Below are positions 25,178 through 33,036 of a stretch of DNA of 33,036 nt, in pieces. The stretch comes from Deltaproteobacteria bacterium (GTDB taxonomy: Bacteria > Desulfobacterota > Desulfarculia > Desulfarculales > Desulfarculaceae). The stretch lies in assembly GCA_020444165.1 (NCBI GenBank), contig JAHLLK010000068.1:1-33036 (forward strand). The letters run 5' to 3'. Below the pieces are notes generated by a model. The model had not been told where the DNA came from. It searched no databases and worked only from the letters and a program-made list of their open reading frames with translations. Position numbers and translations under genes: made by a program. The stretch's first letter is position 1; every line of letters starts with the position of its first letter.

Positions 25178-25206
25178 TTGAGGCCGATGGCGCACGACTA
25201 ATCGCC

Positions 25207-25249
25207 TAAATATGACATATGCTACTGTTATAACAACGATATAGTTGTT
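25207..25249 (-). promoter_or_regulatory. Promoter and palindromic operator for the corrinoid operon
   Basis: On the minus strand TTGTTA (25236-25231), an 18-nt spacer and TATTTA (25212-25207) form a sigma70-like promoter. The palindrome AACAAC-GATATA-GTTGTT (25232-25249) overlaps the -35 box, a good repressor or activator position. Start of transcription near 25200 would give a leader of about 190 nt. Confidence 0.4.
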
Positions 25250-26010
25250 CTGCCGTGCATCGGCCTCCTGCCACGCCGGGACGAAAGCCGGGCGGCCAGC
25301 GGTTATGGACCTCGGGGGGCCGGAGGGGGCGGGCCGGCCGGAACCCAGGTTTGGCGCGCTACGCGCGGCGGGGGGCGGCGGAGGCGGGAGGTTGGGGGCG
25401 CCGCGCCGCGGAAGCCTGGGCCGGCGGCCGGAGGGAAGGGCAAGACCCCAGAACAGCGCGGGGCAGTCGCCGTGTCAAAGCAATCGGGATTTGCGTCCGG
25501 GATCGGGGCGGCGCAGGGGGATTGCTTGCCGGGATGCGCTGATTCTCCTGCCGCGGGCGAGCCGAGTCGTTTGCGCGTTCCTAGGCCTATTCTGTCTAGA
25601 GAAATGATACCGTAATTGGTCTGGTATGGGAAAAGAAAACCGGGCTTTGAAAGGCGGGCCGCGCTGGCCGCCGCCCCCTGGCGCGCCCGGATTTTTGCCT
25701 GGATTCCTCGCCATTTTACTTGGGAAAAGGGAGGGTAAACCGCCCGGTGGAGCGGCCGGGGCCGGTTTACCGCTTCCCTCGGTTCAGCGGCGGGAGTTTT
25801 GGGGGGTTGACCGCGGGCGCGGCTCTGATTCATAAAAGTTTGGTGACATGGCCCGGGCCCCGGCTGGCCGCCGCCCCCCGGCCCGTGGGGGGACCGTCCC
25901 GCTGACTCGTCTGGGGGGCTTCCCGCATGAGGACCAATACCCCAACCCGAACTCATCGGGGTGGGAGGGTGCGGACTGTCCAAGAGCATTTACTCAAGCA
26001 AGAGGGAAAC
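25250..26010. other. 760-bp region without a supported gene
   Basis: Very GC-rich first part (25260-25560) with low-complexity G/C runs, an AT-richer centre, and one sizeable inverted repeat, GGTAAACCG (25734-25742) with CGGTTTACC (25763-25771), 20 nt apart. A smaller pair, ATACC/GGTAT, surrounds 25605-25626. Open frames up to about 230 codons exist but are Pro/Gly/Arg-rich with no domain, as expected of chance frames in GC-rich DNA. A weak promoter-like AT run (GATTCATAAAAG, near 25828) precedes the lipoprotein gene. Confidence 0.5.
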
Positions 26011-26391
26011 ATGAAGTATCCAGCAGTTGGCGCGATGCTGCTCTGTCTTTTGGGTAGCTGTGTGGGCTGCATCACCACGGCGGACATGGGCGCCCTCACG
26101 CCCGAGCAACGGGCCATGGTGGGGAAGATTCCGGTGGTGAAGCAGGGGGAGAAGCCTGATTTCCAGTACACCGAAATCAAGGAGGTGGAGGGGGCCTCCT
26201 GCTTCCGAAATATGTACGCGGATGAAATCGCCAAGGAAGAAAAAGCCAGGGAGTTCATGCGCATCCTGGCCGTGCAGGCCGGCGGGGACGCCGTGGTGGA
26301 CTGCCACTGCTACAACACCGGCTTCGATCTGGTGCGCAACCGTTGGGCCGCCTGGGTCTGCAAGGGGCGGGCGGTGAAAATGGCGAAGTAA
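26011..26391 (+). CDS. Small RcsF-like lipoprotein
   Basis: 126 residues. The ATG at 26011 follows AGAGGG. The N-terminus MKYPAVGAMLLCLLGSC is a lipoprotein signal with a lipobox LGSC (C17; C20 is an alternative). The mature domain has a Cys early (EGASCFRN), a helix with KAREFMRILAVQAGGDAVVDC, and ends WVCKGRAVKMAK. This order (Cys, helix with A..GGdAV, Cys-x-Cys, VCKGRA strand) resembles RcsF and DUF4156-type envelope lipoproteins, where Cys residues form disulfides. It is probably anchored in the outer membrane facing the periplasm. There is no Rcs system nearby, so a stress-sensing role is only a suggestion. Confidence 0.78.
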   Translation: MKYPAVGAMLLCLLGSCVGCITTADMGALTPEQRAMVGKIPVVKQGEKPDFQYTEIKEVEGASCFRNMYADEIAKEEKAREFMRILAVQAGGDAVVDCHCYNTGFDLVRNRWAAWVCKGRAVKMAK

Positions 26392-26407
26392 GCTCCGGGC
26401 GGGGCGC

Positions 26408-26438
26408 CGGCGCGAGGGGGGCCTTCCCGCCCGCGCCG
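26408..26438. terminator. GC-rich hairpin between convergent genes
   Basis: CGGCGCG (26408-26414) pairs with CGCGCCG (26432-26438), with further G/C pairing inside. It lies between the lipoprotein stop and the convergent methyltransferase stop. There is no clear T-run, so it is a weak terminator call. Confidence 0.35.
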
Positions 26439-26468
26439 TCTGCCCCCGGCTTGCTCCCGGGCGCCGGC

Positions 26469-27089
26469 TCAGTGGGGTTGGCGGATGCGCAGGATGCGTC
26501 CGCTGGCCGGCAGGGGCCGCTCCACGGCGCAGCGGAGGACCTGGGCGTCGAACTTGGCTTCGCACGCCCCGGCCAGGCGCAAAAAGGGTTCCCGCCCGGG
26601 ATCGGCCAGGAGGATTTCGCTCACCCCGGCCGCCAGGGCCTCCTGGAACAAGGGCAGCAAGCGTTCCGGCATCTCGTCCCAAAAGCAGATGTCCGCCCCC
26701 ATCAACAAATTCACCCCGGCCAGATCCCCGGGCGTCAGCTCCTCATAGCGTTTGCTCACGGTGTGGATGGCGACCTGGTTCAGCTCGGCGTGCAGGTGGA
26801 GAAAGGGAAACACCTCGGGATCGGCGTCCACGCAGGTCACTTCCGCCCCGAAGCGCTGGGCGCAGAAGATTCCCGCCAAACCCCAGCCGCAGCCCACCTC
26901 CATGACCTTGAGCCCGGCCGGGGCGCGCAGGGTCTGGAGATAGTCCATGAGCAGCCAGGAGGAGTCCCACACCCGGTGGCCGTACTCGCTGGGGGCATGC
27001 TGACGCTTCATCTGCCGGATGAGGGTGTGCCGGCTGGAATAGAAGCGCACGCCTTGGCAGGTTCGCTCCGCCGGGGCTGACTTGGCCAA
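26469..27089 (-). CDS. Class I SAM-dependent methyltransferase
   Basis: 206 residues from a TTG start at 27089, chosen because AGAGG lies about 7 nt upstream and the longer frame runs into low-complexity sequence inside the helicase gene. An in-frame ATG (MKRQHAPSEYG) about 26 codons downstream is an alternative. The SAM-binding motif VMEVGCGWGLAGIFCAQRFGA is followed by the acidic end of strand 2 (VTCVDADPEVF), then LLMGADICFWDEM and EILLADPGREPF, the pattern of small METTL/NNMT-like methyltransferases that act on proteins or small molecules. The substrate is unknown. It follows the helicase gene on the same strand. Confidence 0.85.
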   Translation of the reverse strand: MAKSAPAERTCQGVRFYSSRHTLIRQMKRQHAPSEYGHRVWDSSWLLMDYLQTLRAPAGLKVMEVGCGWGLAGIFCAQRFGAEVTCVDADPEVFPFLHLHAELNQVAIHTVSKRYEELTPGDLAGVNLLMGADICFWDEMPERLLPLFQEALAAGVSEILLADPGREPFLRLAGACEAKFDAQVLRCAVERPLPASGRILRIRQPH

Positions 27090-27174
27090 GGCCTTACCTC
27101 TATTTACGTTTGCGGCCCGGGGCGTGCGGCCCGGGACCAGGGCCTCCCGGGCGCTGTGGCTTCCCGCCGGGAGG

Positions 27175-28506
<1,332 letters not shown>

Positions 28507-28562
28507 CAGATGAAATTTTCCTTGCAGAAAAGGAGCGGAGACCGCTGGCCGCCGCTCCCGGG

Positions 28563-28604
28563 AAAAACAATACAAAACCCCGCCCGGCCGGGCCGAGGCG
28601 GGGT
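28563..28604 (-). terminator. Rho-independent terminator of the RRM gene
   Basis: Stem ACCCCGCC/GGCGGGGT (28577-28584 with 28597-28604) and, on the minus strand, a following T-rich tract (TTTTGTATTGTTTTT). It sits 33 nt after the RRM stop and 57 nt before the helicase ATG, so the helicase is expressed by read-through or from its own start site. Confidence 0.75.
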
Positions 28605-28636
28605 CGTAAGGCTAGGGAAATTATCCCGTTAAGCCT

Positions 28637-28906
28637 TTACCAACTGCGGGACGGACGGGGCTCGCGGGGCTTGGCCAGATTGACCTTCAGAGCGCGGCCG
28701 TCCAAGCTCTGACCGTCCAAAGCGCGGATGGCGGAGTCGGCCTCTTCGGCATCCATCTCCACGAAACCGAAACCGCGCGGGCGGCCGGTGTCCCTGTCTT
28801 CGATCAACTTCACGGTGTGAACCTGGCCGTACTGCTCAAAAAGCTGACGAATACCCTGCTCGTTGGAATCGTAGGACAAATTGCCCACATAAATACTGGT
28901 AGCCAT
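28637..28906 (-). CDS. Single RRM RNA-binding protein (cold-shock type)
   Basis: 89 residues, the size of the small bacterial and cyanobacterial RRM proteins. RNP2 is IYVGNLSY at residues 5-12 and RNP1 is RGFGFVEM at about 51-58; both carry the aromatic residues that stack on RNA. The C-terminus is basic and short (KPREPRPSRSW). The ATG at 28906 was chosen because the domain begins directly there (MATSIYVGN) and GAGG precedes it at about 10 nt; upstream frame sequence is not protein-like. Such genes are often cold-induced through long 5' leaders; here an upstream AT-rich stretch (29035-29095) may hold the promoter. It lies next to the RhlE helicase, an association seen in many bacteria. Confidence 0.93.
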   Translation of the reverse strand: MATSIYVGNLSYDSNEQGIRQLFEQYGQVHTVKLIEDRDTGRPRGFGFVEMDAEEADSAIRALDGQSLDGRALKVNLAKPREPRPSRSW

Positions 28907-29090
28907 TTTTCTAAATACCTCGAAATAGTAGTGATGCGCCCCGCCTGATGGGGGGTGCTTGGGACCCTGTTGCCAAAATTGTCTGCTGTGATGAAGGCGT
29001 GAAACCGCCGGCACGTCGAGCGGAGATTCGGGCTCTTTGGTCGTCCTCAGAAATCAGTATACCGCTTATTACCTATTTGTCAAATACGGT

Positions 29091-30218
29091 TTAACGGGCG
29101 GCGGCACAGTTGACGGACGCGGCCTGGGTCAGGGGGAGGGCGGCCTGGAATTCCTCCAGCAGGCTCCGGATGAGGCACTTCACCGAGACCAGGGCTTCGG
29201 AGCGGAAGGCGTTCTGGCCCGCGAAGGCGAAACCCTTTTCCAATCGGCCGCGCACCGCGTTGATCAGGGCGGCGGCGATGCAGTAGGGGCTGTCCTTCTG
29301 CTTGCAGGTCACCAGACAGTGATAGGGGCACTTGAAGGGCTTCTTCTTGCCCTGGCTCACCGCGCTCAAAAAGGCGTTTTGCAGCGAACGGCCCGGCAGG
29401 CCCACCGGGCTGTCTATGATGACCAGATCCTGCTCCTTGGCGGCCAGGTAGGCTTCTTTGAACTTGGGGTCGGCGTCACATTCGTGGGTGGTGACGAAAC
29501 GGGTGCCCATCTGCACCCCGGCCGCGCCCAGGCCCAGCATGTCGCTGATGTCCTGGCCGGTATAGATGCCGCCCGCCGCGATCACGGGGATTTGCACCCC
29601 ATGCTTCTGTTCCAGGGGCTGAAGCGCCTCCAGGACCTCGCCCAAAAGCTTGGTCAAGCAGAAGCCCGGGTCCGTGACCTGCTCCCGGCTGAAGCCCAGG
29701 TGTCCCCCGGCCAAGGGCCCTTCCAGCACAAAGGCGTCGGGCAGGCGGCCGAAGCGGGACAGCCAGCGCTTGGCCAGCACCTTGGCCGCCCGGGCCGAGG
29801 AGATGATGGGCGCCAGAGCGCAGGCCGAGTCCGGGGGCAGGAGGGCGGGCAGGTCCAGGGGCAGGCCCGCGCCGCAGAAGATGATGTCGATGCCTTCTTC
29901 GGCCGCGGTGCGCACCATGTCCTCGTAATTGGTGAGGGCCACCATGATGTTGACCCCCAACACACCCTTGGTGCGGGTGCGGGCGGTGCGGATCTCCCGG
30001 CGCAAGGCGCGGATATTGGCCTCACGGTAGTTGTCGTGGAGGTCGGTTTCCGCGAAGCCGATGATCGCCGTGGAGATTACCCCCACGCCGCCTTCATTGG
30101 CCACGGCCGAAGCCAGACCGGCCAGGGAGATGCCCACGCCCATGCCGCCTTGCACAAAAGGCAAGCGGGACGTGTGATTACCAATGGTCAGAGGGCACAG
30201 AGTTCGCGTGGTGCTCAT
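29091..30218 (-). CDS. Nitronate monooxygenase-like FMN flavoprotein with C-terminal Cys motif
   Basis: 375 residues, somewhat longer than usual (about 320-350). Family signatures: FVQGGMGVGIS at residues 21-31 (flavin phosphate loop), LGVNIMVAL, LEGPLAGGHLGF with catalytic-position H173, IPVIAAGGIYTGQDISDMLGLGAAGVQMGTRFVTT. The enzyme oxidises nitronates, or related acids in other members. The C-terminal region adds a four-Cys motif, C297-x3-C301-x3-C305-x7-C313 (KCPYHCLVTCKQKDSPYC), able to bind an Fe-S cluster or zinc. It ends in a Cys/Ala-rich tail. The start ATG at 30218 has AAGG at 7 nt. Function with the Cys motif is not known to me. Confidence 0.9.
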   Translation of the reverse strand: MSTTRTLCPLTIGNHTSRLPFVQGGMGVGISLAGLASAVANEGGVGVISTAIIGFAETDLHDNYREANIRALRREIRTARTRTKGVLGVNIMVALTNYEDMVRTAAEEGIDIIFCGAGLPLDLPALLPPDSACALAPIISSARAAKVLAKRWLSRFGRLPDAFVLEGPLAGGHLGFSREQVTDPGFCLTKLLGEVLEALQPLEQKHGVQIPVIAAGGIYTGQDISDMLGLGAAGVQMGTRFVTTHECDADPKFKEAYLAAKEQDLVIIDSPVGLPGRSLQNAFLSAVSQGKKKPFKCPYHCLVTCKQKDSPYCIAAALINAVRGRLEKGFAFAGQNAFRSEALVSVKCLIRSLLEEFQAALPLTQAASVNCAAAR

Positions 30219-30563
30219 GAAAAGCCTTGTGGATGGCCTGGGGGAGGCCGGGGAACGGTTGGTTTCGGTGATGGAACTTTAGCCCGACGGCGCGGTCTGG
30301 GCGGATTTCCCCATGTTGGCGTCCGCGCCGTCTGCTTGGACGCTCCCAACCCAAGGCTTGCCTACCAGCGAAGCGTTCAGGAAACTATATGGGGCTAACT
30401 TTACCGCGAAACGGCGGCTTGTCGCCAATTTTGTGTCTTCTTTTACACTTAGTGGCCGGGTCTTGATGCATGATACTCCGCCCGGGGTCTCATTTGGGCA
30501 GGATTACCGCTGGGTTCCACCTCCGGCATGGCATCTTTTAAGTAGGGATTGCGTCGGGCCGCC
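30219..30563. other. 345-bp intergenic region
   Basis: Lies between the start of the flavoprotein gene and the stop of the dehydratase-like gene, both on the minus strand. AT-richer centre (30365-30470) with possible promoter elements for the flavoprotein gene; no hairpin with a T-run was found. A short plus-strand frame here has no domain. Confidence 0.4.
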
Positions 30564-31889
30564 TCAGCCGGTAAGCATCTCCGCGAAAGCCTCCAGCCGG
30601 GTCTGGGCCTGTTGCTCCGTAAACACCCGGGAGTCATTGTGATCCGCCTCCAGGAGGAGGGCCGGCACCCCGGCCTCCTGCATCATCACGTCCCGCTGAT
30701 CCATTTGCCCGATGGAATAGGGTTTGCACGAGCGGTCGGAGTGCAGGATCACCCCGTCCAGTTCGAAGTCCCGCACCATGCTTTGCATCAGCCCCATTTT
30801 ATAGGCCAGGTCCCGGTTCAGGTAGGGCAGCAAGTATACCTTGGCCATGGATTCCAAGGGGCGCAGGTCGTCCATGCAGGGGGCCAGTTCGCCCCAGCCA
30901 TAGGTGTAGTTGCTGAGCACCACGTTCACTCCGGCCCGGCCCAAGAGCTCGCTCAGCCAGCGCATGCGGTACCAGATGGGCAGGTTGTCCCACAGGACCC
31001 GGGCCCGCTCCTGGGCCACGGCCCCGACGCCCCGGGCGATGCGCTGGTCCACCTCCTCCAGCATGTCGCGGTAAAAGGCGGTGGTGGCGGCATAGCCCCT
31101 GAGCGCCACGATGGGCCCCATGTTGATGAAGGCGTCAAAGGCGTTCAAGGGCGCGGGCCGGGTCTTGGCCCGGTTCAGGATCTCCAGCCAGAGGAGCGAG
31201 GCCTCGCGGCCGTGCCGGATGAAGTCTTGCAGCTTCTGGTAATTCAGGCGGCGGCCGGAGATGCGCTCGGCCACCGAGATCAGCTCCTCCAACTGGGCCC
31301 GGACATAGGCCAGCTGGTGCTCCTGGGGCTCGCCCTCCAGAAAGGGGGTGTCCAGGTTGCAGAACTCCGCCCCGTGGTAGGCGGCCATGACCTGGTACCA
31401 CGACAGGATGGTCTGGCAGATGTTGTTGGAGCACACGATGAGGTCCGGCTTGGGCACCCGGCCCACCGGGCTTTTGTGGGCCAAAAAGGCGCCGATCTCG
31501 GTGCGGGGATAGGAGCAGATGTCCCGGGAATAGCCGGCGTCCTCGGCCGTCTCGGCCAGCTCCACCGCTTGGCGCCGCGCCCCGCACAGGGCCGCGTGGT
31601 TGTCCGGATAGTAGATGAAGAAGCCCAGGGCCTGCACGATCTCCACCGGAGCCCCGGTGGCCACCCAGGCCACCTTGCGCGCCCCCTCCACGAAATTGCC
31701 GGCCAAATACTGGCGGGAGATCAGCTCCTTCATGCGGTAGCGCGCTTGGAGGGGCGGGACCAGGCCGTGCGGGCCGCGGCGAGCCCGGGCCCGGGCTGCC
31801 CGCACCTCTTGCCGGCGGCCCAGCGCCAGGGCCGCCGGGCCCAACAGGCGTCCCTGGACCAGGTAATTGACTTGCTTGCCCAGGCTCAT
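30564..31889 (-). CDS. 2-hydroxyacyl-CoA dehydratase / benzoyl-CoA reductase (HgdB/BcrC-type) subunit, larger
   Basis: 441 residues. These subunits bind a 4Fe-4S cluster through conserved Cys and remove water from 2-hydroxyacyl-CoA, or reduce aromatic thioesters, after an ATP-driven activator supplies an electron. Cys residues at family-like positions: C102 (NHAALCGAR), C125 (CSYPRTEIGAF), C153 and C158 (CSNNICQTILSW), with a late SCKPYSIGQMD segment (near residue 386). The DGVILHSDRSCKP pattern is typical. The N-terminal 45 residues are unusually Arg/Ala-rich. The ATG overlaps the stop of the next subunit (ATGA), so the two are translated together. The activator gene is not visible. Confidence 0.87.
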   Translation of the reverse strand: MSLGKQVNYLVQGRLLGPAALALGRRQEVRAARARARRGPHGLVPPLQARYRMKELISRQYLAGNFVEGARKVAWVATGAPVEIVQALGFFIYYPDNHAALCGARRQAVELAETAEDAGYSRDICSYPRTEIGAFLAHKSPVGRVPKPDLIVCSNNICQTILSWYQVMAAYHGAEFCNLDTPFLEGEPQEHQLAYVRAQLEELISVAERISGRRLNYQKLQDFIRHGREASLLWLEILNRAKTRPAPLNAFDAFINMGPIVALRGYAATTAFYRDMLEEVDQRIARGVGAVAQERARVLWDNLPIWYRMRWLSELLGRAGVNVVLSNYTYGWGELAPCMDDLRPLESMAKVYLLPYLNRDLAYKMGLMQSMVRDFELDGVILHSDRSCKPYSIGQMDQRDVMMQEAGVPALLLEADHNDSRVFTEQQAQTRLEAFAEMLTG

Positions 31890-32947
31890 TGCAGAACCTC
31901 CAGGAACGCCTCCAGGCGGGTACGGCTCTGGTGGGACAGGGTGGTGGGCAGGCTCTCCTCCAGATAGAGGTAGGGCCAGCCCCGCTCTTCCAGGGCTTGG
32001 CGCTCCAGGGGCAGGAAAAACAGCTCCGGCTCGCAGAACTTCACGTTGTACACGATGAGGCCCCGGGCCCCGGACTCGGCCAGGCGCCGGGTCACCCAGG
32101 CGATGCGGGCGGCCACGTCGTGGCCCGCCGTGGGGTCCGGCGGCTTGGAGAGGAGCTGGCGGGCCAGGCGGCGCAAGGGGTCGGGATGGTCCAGGGGCTG
32201 GTACAGACGGCGGCTGCCGCAGGCCAGGTCGTCGGCCGCCACCAGGGCCCCGTGTTCGGCAAAGAGGTCGAACAGGGCCATGGGCTCGGGCACGATGCCG
32301 GCCAGCATCACCCCCACGCCGCCGGGGGCCGCGCCCCGGGGCGGCTCCAGGGCGCAGAAATCCTCGGGCGGCAAGTACTCCCGGGAGCGGAGGATGGTGT
32401 AGAAGGTGCGGTCGTCCACCGCGTAGGCCCGGCGATCACGGCACATGCGGTTGAACACCAGATCGGCCCGGTTCTCCCGGTCGATGGCCCGGTGCAGCTC
32501 CGCGTCCGTGGGGCTCACCGCGGCCAGCCGCCCCAGCGCCCCGGCCAGCTGGGCCAGCTCCCGGGCCAGGAATTCCTCCGCGGCCTCGCCGGCGCCCCGG
32601 GGGTTGTAAAGGGTGAACACCGGCCGGGCCGGGCCCAGCACCTGGCGCAGGATGGCCGCCGCGCCCTGCAGGGAGTCGCAGGTGTGGGGCACCAGCACGC
32701 AGTCCACCGCCTCCCGCCCCCCGGCGGCCAGAAAGGCCGCGGCAAAGCGGGCCACCGCGCAGGTGTACTCTGGGAAATGGCCGCCGCCGCCGTGAACCTC
32801 CATGCCCGGCGGGCCCCAGATCTCCATGGGGTGGAAGCCATAGGCCCGTAAGAGCGCCCGGGGGTAGTGGATGGGCAGCACCCCGGCCACCCGGAGGCCC
32901 TGGCCGCGCACCCGCGCCAAAATTTCCTTGCGTGTCGGCAGCTCCAT
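31886..32947 (-). CDS. 2-hydroxyacyl-CoA dehydratase / benzoyl-CoA reductase-like subunit, smaller
   Basis: 353 residues, first gene of a two-subunit unit. It matches the same family as its neighbour but is more divergent. Cys residues C63 (PEYTCAVARF), C83 and C90 (DCVLVPHTCDSLQ) match the cluster-binding spacing, and LIVYNVKFCEPELF is the late conserved block. The start ATG at 32947 follows GGAAGCGG. It overlaps the larger subunit by 4 nt. Heterodimers of two such subunits are the normal enzyme form, so this pair is probably a functional enzyme; the natural substrate cannot be read from sequence. The activator ATPase may lie upstream, outside the window. Confidence 0.85.
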   Translation of the reverse strand: MELPTRKEILARVRGQGLRVAGVLPIHYPRALLRAYGFHPMEIWGPPGMEVHGGGGHFPEYTCAVARFAAAFLAAGGREAVDCVLVPHTCDSLQGAAAILRQVLGPARPVFTLYNPRGAGEAAEEFLARELAQLAGALGRLAAVSPTDAELHRAIDRENRADLVFNRMCRDRRAYAVDDRTFYTILRSREYLPPEDFCALEPPRGAAPGGVGVMLAGIVPEPMALFDLFAEHGALVAADDLACGSRRLYQPLDHPDPLRRLARQLLSKPPDPTAGHDVAARIAWVTRRLAESGARGLIVYNVKFCEPELFFLPLERQALEERGWPYLYLEESLPTTLSHQSRTRLEAFLEVLQ

Positions 32948-32992
32948 GTTCCGCTTCCCGGGTTGGGAGTGTTTTAGAGAGAGGGGAAGATG

Positions 32993-33036
32993 TGGGGGGA
33001 AGGACCCTTTTTTGAAAAAAAGGGTCCTTCCCCCCA
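32993..33036. repeat. Long palindrome, copy 2 (terminator-type repeat), cut by the window edge
   Basis: Arms of 21 nt (32993-33013 and 33016-33036) perfectly complementary around a 2-nt loop. The core TGGGGGGAAGGACCC and the T-run match the copy at 6155-6202, differing only in loop and T-run length. It lies 46 nt upstream of the dehydratase-like start codon and probably ends whatever gene lies to the right. Confidence 0.75.

Noticed and set aside
25010..25250. Cobalamin riboswitch before the corrinoid operon
   Set aside because: No B12-box-like GCCACTG or AGYCAGGAGACCTGCC sequence was found on either strand.
25303..25989. Possible 228-residue minus-strand protein
   Set aside because: Pro/Gly/Arg-rich throughout, with no fold-like pattern and no ribosome-binding site; treated as non-coding.
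30313..30642. Possible 109-residue plus-strand protein
   Set aside because: It runs into the end of the dehydratase-like gene on the other strand, has no ribosome-binding site and no recognisable domain.

Overview
The window is a high-GC (mid-60s % by eye), gene-dense bacterial chromosome segment. Gene content points to an anaerobic Desulfobacterota (deltaproteobacterial) lineage: a corrinoid methyltransferase set with a RACo-type reactivator, paired 2-hydroxyacyl-CoA dehydratase/benzoyl-CoA reductase-like subunits, bacteriohemerythrin, and many PAS/HDOD/HD-GYP signalling proteins. A Desulfarculales-like organism would fit, but that is an inference. No rRNA, tRNA, CRISPR array, phage or transposase gene was seen.

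Layout. 1-2081 (minus): the N-terminal half of ileS, cut by the window edge, and a small secreted protein. 2230-4276 (plus): an alkaline-phosphatase-superfamily phosphodiesterase translationally coupled to an APS kinase. 4397-6763 (minus): a GC-poor GNAT gene, an omptin-like outer-membrane protease and a TlpA-like thioredoxin. 6861-7652 (plus): an MBL-fold hydrolase. 7717-12183 (minus): a large secreted beta-propeller/FG-GAP protein, a small secreted protein and a bacteriohemerythrin.

12554-19269 (plus) is a tight four-gene signalling operon: a multi-PAS histidine kinase with an N-terminal receiver, then REC-HDOD, REC-degenerate HD-GYP and REC-HD-GYP. It runs head-on into a four-gene minus-strand operon (25009-19266): corrinoid protein, UroD/MtaA-like methyltransferase, RACo-like Fe-S/ASKHA reactivator and a hybrid histidine kinase. 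The two convergent operons share a TTAA that supplies both stop codons. A structured, roughly 190-nt leader with a promoter and a palindromic candidate operator precedes the corrinoid operon.

25250-26010 is a long stretch with no convincing gene. Then come an RcsF-like lipoprotein (plus), a class I methyltransferase, an RhlE-like DEAD-box helicase and an RRM protein (minus; the last two resemble a cold-adaptation pair), a nitronate-monooxygenase-like flavoprotein, and two overlapping dehydratase/reductase-type subunits (minus). A near-identical long palindrome, probably a terminator-type repeat, occurs at 6155-6202 and at the right edge (32993-33036).

The best candidate for something new is the corrinoid operon: it carries its own hybrid sensor kinase, lacks an MttB-type substrate methyltransferase, has an altered zinc motif and a structured leader, and converges on a c-di-GMP-type signalling operon.
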